Source: Cylindrodendrum hubeiense (lineage: Eukaryota > Ascomycota > Sordariomycetes > Hypocreales > Nectriaceae). From it: 64,000 nucleotides of DNA. Shown piece after piece: positions 11,973 to 23,953 of this stretch (positions are counted from its first letter, which is position 1; each line of letters starts with the position of its first letter). The DNA is taken from positions 19,249 through 83,248 of the forward strand of contig JAANBB010000148.1 of NCBI GenBank assembly GCA_014621425.1, in the 5' to 3' direction. Both the position numbers and the translations under genes were made by a program. The notes beneath the pieces were generated by a model. That model ran no database searches, was not told where the DNA came from, and saw only the letters and a program-made list of their open reading frames with translations.

Positions 11973-13839
11973 TTAAAGCTTGCTGCGTGATTTGTTCTTG
12001 TGGTATTCGTCCCAGTCAACCTTTCGACCGGCTTGGAATTCCTTAACCCCGTAATCACCTGGCGCACCGGGCTTCATCATGTCCTGGAATAGCTGCTTGA
12101 TCACAACCGCCTGTTCTTGCTGCCCACCGTGGGCCCAGCCAGCTCGAACCAGATCTTTACACATTCTTGTCGCATCCGAAGAGGTTACTCGCAGTTGTAG
12201 CAGGAGAGTGGTCAGGAGTTTGTCCAACGATGCTGCGTCATCAGCGACATCAAAGATGACTCCTTTTGCTTTCAGCTCTGTTGGCGATACAGGCCGGCTT
12301 GAGAGCATTGCTTCCCGAGAGAATGGAATCCCCCACTCTCGGATGACGTATTTCGAGATTGTTGCAGGGCACAGTCCCAGTTTTGCTTCGCTCAAAGTAA
12401 CGGTCGCGCTTTGGATGCACAGTCGAATATCGCAGGTGAAGGCCAGACCGACTCCTCCTCCAAATGCCGGCCCGTTGAGACAAGATATAGTTACCTTGGG
12501 GCATGTATCAATAGTTTCAAACAATTGATACAGCCTCTCAAATTGTGCATCAGCAGCCGAAACGTCCGCTCCGACAGGCGTGCTGTTTTTTCCGAGATCC
12601 ATTCCGGTGCAAAAGAACTTGCCAGTTCCTGTAATAACAATGCGGCTGAGAGTTGGGTCCTTTCCTGCCTCTTTAAACGTCGAGATCAGATCATTGATCA
12701 TCGTAACGGTCAGCGCGTTGCCGTTTTTGGGTCTATTCATTGTGATTTTGAGATTTGCCCCCGCCCTGTGCACAAGTAAACCATCGGTCTTGTTGACGCA
12801 GGTCCATGACAGGCTTGCTTTGGCGGATAGCGCTCCAGTCTCAATATTCTTGGAATTTTCGGGTTTGCTCTTGCTTGCCAAAGCGGCTCCAGCACGGCTT
12901 CCCGTTTGCATCGACAGCTTCTGAGATATCCATGTTCCCGTCGTCACCAGCTTGCTTAAGTCGACACCAGTTTCGATGCCTGCTTTGTCGAACATGTATA
13001 CCAAATCTTCAGTAGCAACGTTGCCTTTGGCTCCCGGTGCAAACGGACATCCGCCCAGGCCAGCTACGCTGCTATCGAATACTCGGATTCCACAGTTGTA
13101 TGCCTCCCAAACGTTGGCGACCGCTTGGCCGTATGTGTCATGGAAATGCCCGGCCAGTCGATTGAGGGGCACTCCATTATTATCAAGGAACTTGATCAGC
13201 TTGCGCGTGTTGGACGGTGAACCGACACCAAGTGTGTCGCCAAGACTGATCTCATAGCAACCCATCCCGATGAGAGCATTGACAGCCTTCAAAACGGCAG
13301 TGGGAGAAGTTGGCCCATCAAATGGATCAGTGAATATGCACGAGACGTATCTTGGTTCCATGTTAGCTCATCTGAGACTCTGAAGCCGCCAATGTCATAA
13401 GGAGTGCTCACCCTCGAACTGCTAGACCTCGGCGTTGTGCTTCTTGAGCAACGGAACGTGCTCTCGCAATGCCTTCATCCACGGTGCAATTGATGTTGGC
13501 CTTGCTAAAACCTTCCGTGGCGCTGATGAATACCGCAACTTCTGAAATTCCATACTGAGATCCGATTTCAATCCCCTTTATATTTGGAATCAAGACAGGA
13601 AGGCGAAGCGACTTATTCTGCAGGAGCTCTTGGATGAGCGAACTCTTCAAAACGTCCCGACAATCACTAAGCTGAGGAACTGCTTTGGGAGAGACAACTG
13701 ACGTTATTTCGATGGCGCGCAGCCCTGTGTCGTAGAGCTTGCATATGAGGTCGATTTTGATGTTTGTCGGGACCTTTTGAGAGATGTTCTGCAACCCGTC
13801 GCGAGGTCCTACTTCGACGATTCTGACGTTCGGGTTCAT
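11973..13839 (-). CDS. Bifunctional HMG-CoA lyase / enoyl-CoA (3-methylglutaconyl-CoA-type) hydratase with PTS1
   Basis: Two consecutive enzymes in one polypeptide. Exons 13412-13839 and 11973-13350 (GTGAGC donor, AAG acceptor, phase restored as VRG-YVSC) give 601 residues. Residues about 1-300 are an HMG-CoA lyase TIM barrel: VEVGPRDGLQN near the start, metal ligands in GHFHDTYGQA (His near 211 and 213) and the catalytic-cysteine loop GGCPFAPGAKGN (Cys near 244). After a roughly 30-residue linker, residues about 333-590 are a crotonase-fold hydratase with the oxyanion-hole stretches TGKFFCTGMDL and GPAFGGGVGLA. The C-terminus is SKL, a canonical peroxisomal PTS1. In leucine catabolism hydration of 3-methylglutaconyl-CoA immediately precedes HMG-CoA cleavage, so fusing the two is logical. 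The start is the first ATG (MNPNVRIVEVG). Whether the physiological substrate is C5-derived or a longer prenyl-CoA is open. Confidence 0.92.
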
Positions 13840-14407
13840 CTGGGAGATTGATTGAGACACAGTCCCCTCAAGTGATGTGAAATGCCTGGAACAGACCTAT
13901 TCTGAGATCAAAATACTTAAACGGACACCGAAAGAGGCCAACATGTGTTCAAATGAATCATTTGCTCTTCGGTGGCTCGGTGTTTGCCCAAAATGGGAGC
14001 GGACCGGCCAGAAACCTTTTGGCCCGAACGGACCGACCTAGGGGCAACTCGGTCCGAATCCGCACCACCTGGCCATCTTTCCGGCGGAATCTTTGCAAAT
14101 GTCTGGGATATGACAATTGCCGATTGACTGGGGCTCTCCGGTCATATGGGTCCTCCTGCACATAATAATTGGCTCGTGTTACAGTGAGTCAGCGCTCAAT
14201 TGAGCAATCTGGTTCTAGAGACGTGAAGTGGAACTCGGATTTAATGCGATGGTTTATGACCACGGCATGCTTGAATCTCCACCTGGACAGAAATGACGAG
14301 CCTGTTAGATGCAGATACCTAGGTGTTCCGACGACGTCATATTATGACTGAATTACTCGCTTTAAGGAACCTGTGATTATTTGCTCTAGCGAGGTAAAGA
14401 CGTTTAG
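13840..14407. other. Promoter region of the lyase-hydratase fusion
   Basis: 568 bp between the fusion start and the 3' end of the acyl-CoA ligase. It holds three CGGWCCG palindromes within 57 bp. No coding frame with recognisable content. Confidence 0.6.
14000..14056. promoter_or_regulatory. Cluster of three CGGWCCG palindromes
   Basis: CGGACCG at 14000-14006 and 14029-14035, and CGGTCCG at 14050-14056, lying 161-217 bp upstream of the fusion ATG. Three copies of a seven-base palindrome within 57 bp is the densest occurrence in the window. It is read as an operator for a Zn2Cys6 protein by analogy with CGG-type half-sites. Confidence 0.6.
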
Positions 14408-16373
14408 CTACAACTTGGGCTGGATCATGCTCTGCTTGACAAGCCGGTTCCCAATGTCCCGAAGCAGGTGCTTTTGGTATTTTCCACTCCCGGTCTTGGG
14501 AAAATCGGCAACGGATTCCTGCGCACCCACCCAAAAAATGTGCTGAGGGACCTTGTGTCGACCCAGTTTCTCTACCGTCCAAGCACGAATCTCTTCGTCT
14601 TGAGGCAGGCCTTTTACAGCCGGCGCCAACCTCAGGAATGCGCCGACTACTTCGCCATATTTTTTCGTCGTGTATTCCCACAACGCTTGCCTCTGCGATG
14701 GAAGAATGTTCAAGAAGCCGCTCCTCAATTTCTCGGGGGAAAATGTTCTCGCCGCCTTGGTCAAGGAGCGTCAGCATGGCAAACGGTGATGAGGCCAAGT
14801 GAGAGGAATGGAAAACTTACCTCGTATGATGATGTCTTTGATTCGACCAGTGATGTAGGCGTAGCCGTCATCATCAATGTACACCTCATCACCAGTGTGC
14901 ATCCACAGAACTCCATCTTCGTCCCTTCTCATAACCTCGTCTGTTTTCGCTTGGTTTCGCCAGTACCCTTTCTGCAAGCCAAAGCCGCTGGTGCATAGCT
15001 CTCCCCGCTGACCTCTTGGCAAGATATTTCCTTTGCTGTCAATGACTTTACCCATCGTATGTGGTATAATTCGGCCAATACTGCTCAGTCGTCTTTCAAG
15101 CGAATCCTCCACATCCGTGAAGAATGTTACAGGGCTGGTTTCTGTCATACCATAAGCGATGAGAATTTTATCTAATCCCATCGTCATGCTCAGCTTCTTA
15201 GCCAATGCCGCTGGCATCGCTGACCCTGCGCTTAGTCCCAAACGGAGAGTGTTCGGGGTCCAGCCGATCTTGTCCGCCACTTCCATTTCCGCAACAAACA
15301 TGGTTGGCACTCCATAGAGTACCGTAGCCCGTTCGTCTATGATAGATTGTATCACTTGGCCTGCATCAAAGCTATCCGACGGTAAGATAAGTGAGCTCCC
15401 GTGGGTGAAGCAAGCGAGAAACCCCATCACGAGACCAAAACAGTGAAACAGAGGCGGCGGACAACACACAATGTCATGTTCGGTCAGATGCAAGGCATTC
15501 CCGACAAATCTTCCATTGTTGACAATGTTGCTATGTTACTGAGTCAGCACGATACTTGATGAAAGAGTTAATCAGGCCTTACAAACTTGACAGCATCGCG
15601 GCTTTGGGGTCACCAGTTGTTCCTGCCAACCAGAGTTAGTATTGCAATTTTATCTCTGTTCTACGAGAAAAATGCCCACCTGACGTAAATTGAAGATTGA
15701 TTATGTCCTCGGGTGTGACCGACTGTGCAATCCGCTTCAACTCTGCATTGCTCGCCCCGCCAACGGATGAGGTTGAAATAAACGAGGAATACAGTTGAAT
15801 CTTGATATCTTCTTTAATCTCAAGTAATTCGTCGAACGAAATCACTTGCAATAAATCGGGAAGCGGTGACTCGGGCGTATTGTACTGGTTAAGCTGCTCA
15901 ATGTGACGGTGTAATTGTCTGGCCCCAATACGAGGTGCTATAAAGAGCACTTTGCAATCTTTGCTAGCTCGTTAGTTTGATTCCTGGCGAATATTATACG
16001 GAAGCAACTTGCTGCTCTTTTGCAATGCATTTTGAAGTTCGGAGGGGGTGTATGTGGTGTTCAGAACCACAACTGGGCATCCGATTCTGGACGCTCCAAG
16101 CAGGGCCTCCAGGTATTCGAAACGGTTACCTGCCATGACACCAACGCAGTCGCCATGTCGTAGACCGAGTTTGAACAAACCCTCGGCTACTTTCCAACTT
16201 CGAGCTGCCAACTGGCGGAACGAAAGGCGGGCCGACTGCCATGGTACAATGACCGCGGGTCGGTCTCCGTACTGGACTGCTTGCTCATCTACAAGAGAGC
16301 CGAGAGTTACATGCCAGAGAGGCGGCTCTGTTGCCCCTTTGAGGAAGCTCGGCTTTGATTGGGATGATTCCAT
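14408..16373 (-). CDS. Acyl-CoA ligase (AMP-binding), interrupted by a one-base frameshift
   Basis: Activates a carboxylic acid to its CoA thioester through an acyl-adenylate. Exons 16009-16373, 15683-ish ending at 15680 to 15963, 15583-15622, 14821-15530 and 14408-14755 join with consistent phases. Landmarks: phosphate-binding loop FTSGTTGDPKA across an intron, YGMTETSP (adenine motif), DEVYIDDDGYAYITGRIKD with the hinge Asp, and the A10 lysine region PKTGSGKYQK. In the last exon the frame changes within a run of six A (plus-strand T run 14660-14665): GIHDE is in one frame and KYGEVVGAF in the next, so one extra base separates two well-conserved halves. Corrected length would be about 581 residues. 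The C-terminus PKL resembles a weak PTS1. It diverges from the carboxyltransferase gene across a 405-bp shared promoter. The lesion may be real or a homopolymer sequencing error. Confidence 0.87.
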
Positions 16374-16778
16374 GTTGTTTCAGCGATTCGGGAGGTATTC
16401 AAGGGAGAGTTGGATGGGTGGTAGTAGCTGAGATGTTCAAGAAAACGCAGAAGAATTTGACACAATCTTGTTTGAAGGTGCCACAGAGGATCTTGCTTTG
16501 ATTCCGTGTTCATCTATACCTTGCTTGATTAGGGTACCGGGGTATCGTGGACTTCGGTGGCTTATCCGGGGTGTGCCGTCCGGCTCCACACCTATCCGAC
16601 TCTCGGTCCGTCAGCCGATAGCGCGTCTCCCCGGAAAGGCAATACCCCAGGATCGATTACATGAGCAGCGCAATTGACCGAATTCTCCTTCACAACTGAC
16701 TGCGTCGAAAGAGAAGAAGAAAAAAGACAGTCCTTGGCTCCTCTCCTACCAGTGCTAAAGTCATTCGCCGTTTGCAAA
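16374..16778. promoter_or_regulatory. Bidirectional promoter between ligase and carboxyltransferase
   Basis: A 405-bp divergent intergenic region. It contains CGGTCCG at 16604-16610 (231 bp from the ligase ATG and 169 bp from the beta-subunit ATG) and further CGG/CCG pairs: CGG-N8-CCG at 16555-16568, CGG-N6-CCG at 16567-16578 and CCG-N5-CGG at 16596-16606. Such density of half-sites is what a Zn2Cys6-controlled divergent promoter would show; binding itself is inferred. Confidence 0.55.
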
Positions 16779-18785
16779 ATGTCGACCACATACTCTTACC
16801 CTGTCATACCGTCAAAGCTCAACATCCACGATCAAGATCTCAAGAATAATCGAGAAAAATGGGCACCAGTTCTGGATAGGTTCGAGACTGCCCTGCAGGA
16901 TGTCTCCAATGAGGGCACCGCCGCCTCGCTTGCACGTCATCAAAGCCGCGGCCAATTACTACGTATGTGAACCCGACTATACACTTCGTGTCTACAGCTG
17001 GCAGGGCTGACAACATTGATCCAGCACGAGATCGTATCGCACTATTTCTTGACCAAGACTCTCCATTTATCGAACTGTGTCCCTTCGCGGGATTCGGAAA
17101 TCCCGATTCCACCCCATGCGCAAATTTGATCGCCGGCATCGGGACAGTAAGGTAGCTGAACGATTGAACCCGCACGCTGTACAAGGCTGACGCAACCAGC
17201 GGGAAAATATGTTTGATCATGTCCCATATACCAACTCAGAGTGGTGGTGCTTGGAATGAGATGACAGGTTAAACAGCCTTATCGAAGCTGAGACACTCTG
17301 CTAATGTCAATTACAGTGCTCAAGGTCAACCGAATGCTTGAGATAGCATTCGAAAATGATTTGCCCTTGATATCTCTTGTCCAATCGGTAAGACCACTCT
17401 CTGTATTGCTCCCATTTACAGCAGCTGAACATACTCTACTTTAGGCCGGTGTCTTTCTTCCACAACAGTTCCGCGTTTTCCACAAGGGTGGCCAGCTATT
17501 CCGCGACCTCGCCGTCCGAAGTCTTCATGGCATGCCATCGTGCGCTGTCGTCTTTGGATCTTCCACCGCCGGAGGAGCTTATCATCCCGCCTTGTCAGAT
17601 TATACCATCTTTGTTGCCAAGCAGGCTCAGACTTTCCTCGCAGGACCGCCCCTGGTCAAAATGGCCACCGGTGAGGTGATTGGCGCCGAGGAGCTAGGAG
17701 GTGCCGAGATTCATGCTACTCGGACTGGCCTCGCGGACCAGATTGCCTCAGACGAGTAAGCAACACTTAATTGACTACATGGGCAGCTCTAAACGAAATT
17801 GGCAGGTTTGATGCAATCCACAAGGCACGAGACTGGGTCGCCACACTGAAACCTAGATCAAGGCTTTCCCTTCCAGAGTCCACGTTGCCTGCACCTCCAA
17901 GATATCCCATCGAAGACTTACTGTCGCTCGTTAATCCAGATATTCGTAAGGCTTTTGACATGGAGGAGGTGGTCTTACGCCTCGTCGACGATTCGAGGCT
18001 TTCCATTTTTAAGCCCAAGTATGGACCAAACATGCTCACTGCCTGGGCTCACATCATGGGTGAGTACCAAACCAACTACACTTGGTAATGTTAATTTCAC
18101 TCTGACAATCTTACAGGATTCCCGGTTGGAATTGTGGCGAACCAGATATCGGTCATCAACCCCAATGAGGCAGCCAAGGCAGCTCAATTTATTCGGCTTT
18201 GCAATCAAGAGTGAGTTACCATGTTTCATTCGGTGCCCAGATAATAAACTAATGTACTACTGGTGAAGGGGCACTCCAATTATATTTCTCCACAACGTGA
18301 CTGGCTTCATGGTTGGTGCAAAAGCTGAGCATGCGGGTATCATCAAAGTCGGAGCGCAACTCGTCTCGGCTGTATCCTCCTCTCAAGTTCCCCACATTTC
18401 GATTATTCTAGGTGCGTCGTATGGAGCTGGTAACTATGCTATGTGTGGTAGAGCATACAAGCCTCGGTTTCTATTCACCTGGCCTACGGGAAAATGCAGC
18501 GTTATGGGGCCAGACCAACTTGCTGGCGTTATGGAGCATATCCAATCCGCAAAGGCTCGCCCAAAGGGGGAAGAAGTGTCCGCAGAAACGATCCGAGTGC
18601 AAACCGAAAAGTTTAAGAAACAGGTGCAGACGGATGCAGAAAGCTATTCTACCAGTGGTATGCTGATAGATGATGGCATTATTGACCCAAGAGATACACG
18701 CGACGTATTGGGAATGTGTCTTGAGGTTGTTGGAGGGGCAAGGTCTTCAGACATACAGAGTAGTAGATTTTTGGCGCGTATTTGA
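16779..18785 (+). CDS. Acyl-CoA carboxylase carboxyltransferase (beta) subunit, methylcrotonyl-CoA carboxylase-like
   Basis: Transfers CO2 from carboxybiotin to an acyl-CoA. Eight exons join cleanly: 16779-16962, 17025-17151, 17200-17267, 17317-17387, 17445-17755, 17806-18059, 18117-18210 and 18269-18785, giving 541 residues, the normal size. Intron 1 joins RGQLL to PRDRIALFLDQDSPF, matching the family pattern. Both oxyanion/acyl-pocket glycine motifs are present: GSSTAGGAYHPALSDY in the N domain and GASYGAGNYAMCGRAY in the C domain, along with FLAGPPLVKMATGE and NVTGFMVG. The sequence between SLVQS and the first glycine motif (AGVFLPQQFRVFHKGG...) is noticeably unlike the usual HFGRIFFNQ type of methylcrotonyl-CoA carboxylase, so acyl specificity may differ. 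No mitochondrial presequence is evident (starts MSTTYSYPVIPSK). The C-terminus is ARI, at best a weak PTS1-like end. Its partner is the alpha subunit at 24958-27404. Confidence 0.9.
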
Positions 18786-19013
18786 GAAAGATCTAGATAA
18801 TTTTTGCCTATCAAACTTACCATTAGAAGTCCCATTATTTTATTCGACTATATGATGGTGTATTCTGGACCACTCCACACTTATCAGTATACATCATCAT
18901 TTAGAACTCAAACTTGAATCACGCATATAAATTGTGTCTCAAATGGTGTTAGAGAAGTGTATACATGTCTTCAAATTATGGCATGCCTAAGATATATGTA
19001 TATGCAACTCAAG

Positions 19014-20471
19014 CTATTTCTTTAGCGCCACCTCGATGATGCTCTGGAAGGCACCAGGAATAGAAAGGACCGAGCGGATCTCCAGACTTTCATCTGCCTC
19101 CTTGAGCAAAGCTTTCCATTCGTCCAAAGTGCGCTCCATGCTGTTAAAAGCCGTGAGCATTTGTAAGTCGGCAGCAGAGAACATGCGTTGAACCATCGCT
19201 GGCAGCACGCGATTACCATCCCCATCGAATGCTGGCGGAATCACATTCTCAAACAGTAAGATGCGAGCACCCGACTTGAGACTCGGCACCAAATTTCGTA
19301 GAATCGAACTGGCATCCTTGTTTGGCCAATCGTGCAGAATCATCTTGAGAAAGTACACATCGGCTGCCACAGGCTGAGGGCTGAAAAAGTCGTGGACTTG
19401 GTAGGAGATGCGCGACGCTAGTTCAGGCTGCAAATTCGATTGGAATTTGGCCTCGTTTTGCTGTAGATCCTGGACGACAAGCTTGAGTGCAGGGAAACTC
19501 TTGGCGAGGGTTATGGCATCATGTCCTGCTGAACCTCCGACCTGGTGGGTTTGGTTAGCCATGCTTTCGACCTGAATTCATCCGAGGTAATGAACCCGAT
19601 CAAGTTCAACTCACATCAACTACAGTAGCTTCGCCGTAGCTTTTCCAATCAAAAGCAGTTAAAAGATCGCTTGACTTGATAGCCTCAGTCGACGAGGCTA
19701 TCTGCATTGCCTCAGCGAACCTATTGGCGCGGTAGCCTTCTGGCTTCCCCTCGGGTGTCCTGTCAAGATACTCCCAGCACGATGTCGGGTAACCAAGGCG
19801 GTCAACGTCAGCGAGTGAAACACCGGATTCCAGAACCTCCTCGCTCGGCTTTTCCTTCCCTGCGCTGAACTTTCTGAGAGACTCGGGGACGTGCAAGGTC
19901 CCAGGGCGCAGATCCTCCAAATTGTGACCCAAAAAGCTACGCCAGGTTGGGTATTTAGCTACATAGGCGGTGGTTGATGTGTGGGTCAAATTGCCCGAGC
20001 CAGGTGGCTTTTCCTCAAAGAGCCTCATAGTCATGGCATGCCTGAGGACTCGTCGCACAGTGGACTCTGGAAGGTTAGTCTTGACAGCAATCTCACTGTA
20101 ACTTGCAGATCCGCCAAGCGGAACGGCGGAGAAAAAGTCGAACTGATTCAAGACATCGAGAATCATCGTATCGTGGTTCCACTTCGCTCCCTGTTAGTAA
20201 GGCCCTGGTTGGCGTGGAGGCTACTCACCAAAATGGGCTGCATGAATACCATCATTTCCGGCCCAAGAGCCAAGTGGTATAGATCAGAAGTAGCTTCGAT
20301 CAGCTGAAATTGGAGTCCCAATAATTGGGGGTCTTTGGGGTAGCGTTCCAGGCCCGATTCCTGGAATGATGGTGCGGGGTGGCCATTATCTTCCAAGTAT
20401 TTTGTGATACCCTTGGCAGCATCCGAGATGGATGCTGCGAGGCTGGTGAGTGTCGGTTCTGGTAAACTCAT
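19014..20471 (-). CDS. O-methyltransferase, family 2 (COMT-like), SAM-dependent
   Basis: Methylates a hydroxyl or carboxyl of a small molecule. Exons 20229-20471, 19615-20190 and 19014-19541 give 448 residues with phase-0 introns. The N-terminal part is the dimerisation/winged-helix region (ILDVLNQFDFFSAVP, ETVRRVLRHAMTM-like helix). The SAM-binding glycine motif is assembled across intron 2 as VVDVGGSAGHDA. The catalytic histidine lies in MILHDWPNKDA, and the late RMFSAADLQMLTAFNSMERTL segment matches the fungal secondary-metabolite members of this family (the sterigmatocystin/aflatoxin O-methyltransferase type). It ends 228 bp from the stop of the convergent carboxyltransferase gene. No exact CGGWCCG element was found upstream. 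Its presence suggests the surrounding genes make or tailor a product rather than purely degrade one. Confidence 0.9.
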
Positions 20472-22465
20472 TTCGGTATTGATTTACTTAATGTGGATTC
20501 AACCGGAGCAATTGAAGTAAACTAGGTGGAGAATCGGTACGAAGATATCGTGAACACAAGGGTCGTGGGGATTCTCTCGACCCTTGGCTTCTATTTGTAC
20601 ACTACTTTAATTATGCATCCATCTGTGCATCCATCTGCGTTGTTTATATTTCGAACCGAAGTCCCATGTCAGTATCGTGCAATGCTGACATAGCCATCAA
20701 ATATTAACCTTTTCGGACTCTCGGATCCAGCTTGACAGACGAGGAGAGATAAGATCGGCAAAGGTTCTTCCATTTATTGCAGGAACAAGGATATCACTGG
20801 GCACGAGACGCCAAAAGAGTCAGCACTAGGACGCAATAATGAAGTGTGTGGCTCCGCGGTCAGCCTTGCCAAGGAATGGGGACGAAATCTCACCAAAAAC
20901 TCAAATACTTCCGAAAAAATTGGAGACCAGGCATAAAACTGGCTGCATCGAACGCGTCACGACTCATAGCAAGGGCAATATAGATAAGGTGAGAGTATGT
21001 TGCGCTGAAGGGTAATGCAGACAAGAGATGAGCGTGTTGCGTTGATAGAGAGCATGGTGACTAGACCTTTGGGCATACATGTTTGATAAGATAAAAAATA
21101 TGATAGATTCGTCGCCGTCACATTCGATCCAGAGATTAGGGGTTGATTGAGTGTGGACCCATAATTTGATGATTGCATTGATCTGGGATGCCTCCAGCCC
21201 CTCTTTCTTGGAGCGGGGTTTCGGGCCAATCTCACCCCCTCTGATTCAGGTCAGAATACCGGCTGACTCGGAGACGAAATTCAAGCCCACCAAAATCCGT
21301 TTCCGCTTCTAGAGCTGAGCTCCTTCCGCTTCAAGCTGAGTCGGTGCTGAGATCGGGCTGAGGAATCCAGAGTCCACGCTAACGCGGACTGAGCTTGCCC
21401 ACTTTTGCGATCGTATCACCTGGCCCCCTGCGAGGGCCAGATCTGGGACCACATCCTTGTTTTGGGCACCAGTCAGACCTCCCTACCTCGAAAACCCGAC
21501 CTCAGTGATCATATCCGGATAGACCTCTACATTCAACGCCATCATTGCTTAGATTATGTGCCTCTATTTCCCCTACTAGGCCTTAAGTGGCTGCCATCTC
21601 CTTGTCAAGGATTTGGGGACAGTGATGATAATGTAGAGTCAATCACGCTTCAATGAGGAATTCACAATATTATTTATATGGTTTAAAACGGGTGAGATGG
21701 GCCGAAATACGCACTGGAACAAAATAACCACACCCACCAACGCAAAGCAGCATTAGGTTAGTGGTCGGCATCTGGGTATCGAGAACACAGCCACACAACA
21801 TCCAAGAGAGCGATTGGCACTCTGAATGTCAGTAGTATGTGGTCATATCCCAAGTGGTCGTAATCATCTAAGAATGGGGCAAAAAATAAACAAGTATTAA
21901 GGCTGTACTGGCAGCCGGGCGGGAGTCCCTGAAAGTAATGAAGGAAAACCCTGAGTCTGTTAATAAAAATCCGATAAATCAGGATGTAGCATACGCTAAA
22001 GATCATGCATGAGTATTGTTTGATAGATGGTGTGGTAACTTCGGCAGACGGATCGTTTGGCGGATGGACCGCTTAGCGGATACCACAGCACATCACTCCC
22101 TTGTCCACCGTCCCCTTCCCTAAAAATGAATAGTTCCTTGCACACCGCTGAATTCGACAGTGCCTGTACGAAAACTTTGAACAAGCTGGAAGCCACGTTG
22201 CACTTGCTGACCTAGGCGGTATCAGGTAGACGTACTAGCACTACTCATAAACTTGGTGGCCTGACTGGCCTGACTAGTAGTTACAGAGCATAGAAAATCG
22301 CAATCCAATACGTAGACAAAGTCCGGCAGAAGTTGCCACATAATTTTGCTTCCTACGTTCGTGCTTCGGTTCAATACCACGCTAATCGGTAACCCGGGTA
22401 CTGTCAAATATTACTTTCCAGACGATACGCTGGACCCAAACTAGAGGCACCAGGGCCTTTCTCAT
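20472..22465. other. 2 kb intergenic region
   Basis: Separates two minus-strand methyltransferase genes. Only short open frames without recognisable motifs are present. A small direct duplication (CATCCATCTG repeated) occurs near 20620-20640. I see no RNA gene or transposon end I can support. Confidence 0.45.
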
Positions 22466-23953
22466 CTATTCAGGCTTACGCCCGTAGACAACTCGCACAG
22501 TGAAATAGCTATGGATCTCACGGTTACGAAGCGCCTTACGGATATCCATGAGAAAGATCTGGTATTCATCCTTGGGCCACCCAAGAACATGGTTCCACAG
22601 TGCGAGAGTGTAGCCTTGAGTGATGCGTGAGAATGCGGCGTTAGTCAACCAGAGACTGGGTTGCTTACCTTCAATGTCATTCTCTAATGTCAGCCTAACA
22701 AACCGGCCAACCTCAGCGAGGTTGGGATCCTTTGCCCAACCTCCAATAGGAACCTAATCCACACGAGTCAGCACATGCGTAATTCTGTCACTAATCCAGG
22801 AATGCTCACCTTGTAGTCCATCGTCTTTATGTCAGTGAAGCCAGCCTCCTTGAATCCCTTAGGTTGTAAATGATCCATGAAAAATGGTCGACCTATGGCT
22901 TGGCCACCTTCGTCATACAGCCTTGTGCACAGGTCCAACACAGGTGCCAGATCCGCGGTTCCATCATCGCTGCGAAACTGGATATTGGCCTCGGCAGACT
23001 CCACCCAGCCCCCGGGAGCACAGCAGCGGAAGGCCTCTTTGTACAGGGCGGTCCAGTCTTTAATGGCGCCAAAAAGGTATCGGAGATGAATGAAGTCAAA
23101 TTTGCCGTCATCCCAGGTCCAGCTTTCAGTAACGTCATCAATTTCGAAGCGCACATTGGGAGGAACCCATTTGGGCTGACAGGGGGAAAGGTCGGTGCCA
23201 ATCACTTCAGCACCCGGGTATTGGTCAGCGAAGTCACTAAGGTTGTTAGGCCAAGAGTCATGTCAGAATGATTAGGTCCTCATACATTGCCCAGATCCCT
23301 TGCGAGATGGTCAGTAAAGATCTAATAATGGGAGATGTGGAACCCTACCGCTTCCTGTGCCAGCATCGAGGACTTGCTATATGGTAAGTTGCAGACATCA
23401 GTAAGGAGCCTTGTGGCAGCTTGAACCGGTCGTAATCATACACACCTGGACATCATCGGCAATAGGGGCAAGGAATAGGCGGTTGCCAAAGAGGAGCGTG
23501 AGGTAGTGGTGACTGGTTGAAATGTGAGCATGGTATAATTGGGCTACATGATCTGAAGTCGCACGTTATATCAACAGACTCTAGCTGCTTTTGATCGTTG
23601 GGAAAAGCATAATCTACCGTAAACCTGTCACTGTGGAATGTGCGCCCCTGGATCTGGCGGTATTCAAGGATGCTAGCTGACATTGAGGCGGTAGAACTTT
23701 CTCTGATATCACGTTAGAACAAAAGAGTTTGTTACGAAATGAAGTTTACTTACGCATCGGTACCCAAGGATGAGTCGCCATCGTCTCGGACATCTTCCTG
23801 AAGGATTTTTAGCTCCGTCTACGTAGAAAATCGATCATCGAAGCCTGTGCTCACGTTTTCCCCGGGGATAAGGTCGTTTGGGGGTGATCCCGCCCCACCA
23901 TCAGGGGACGTTGCCTGAGCTGGCGATTTCGACCCGACACGCTGATCTGTCAT
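22466..23953 (-). CDS. LaeA-like class I SAM-dependent methyltransferase
   Basis: A methyltransferase of the large fungal LaeA/UMTA-type group. The gene is broken by many short introns, all with usable signals. Assembled order: MTDQRVGSKSPAQ start at 23953, EDVRDDGDSSLGTDA, SSTASMSASILEYRQIQGRTFH, FPNDQKQLESVDIT, HHYLTLLFGNRLFLAPI, then the SAM motif VLDAGTGSGIWAIDFAD, VIGTDLSPCQPKWVPPN and FEIDDVTESWTW, then the family C-terminus VPIGGWAKDPNLAEVG and LALWNHVLGWPKDEYQ, ending GRKPE. The motif order and the SSxxAS/SSILxYRxxxGRxxH block are characteristic. Members act either as regulators or as tailoring enzymes in secondary metabolism; sequence does not decide which. In exon 1 an in-frame stop is removed by a GTGAGC...TTCAG intron of about 57 nt. 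Confidence 0.86.

Noticed and set aside
23819..23953. In-frame stop near the start of the LaeA-like methyltransferase
   Set aside because: A GTGAGC donor and TTCAG acceptor give a normal 57-nt intron that removes it in phase.
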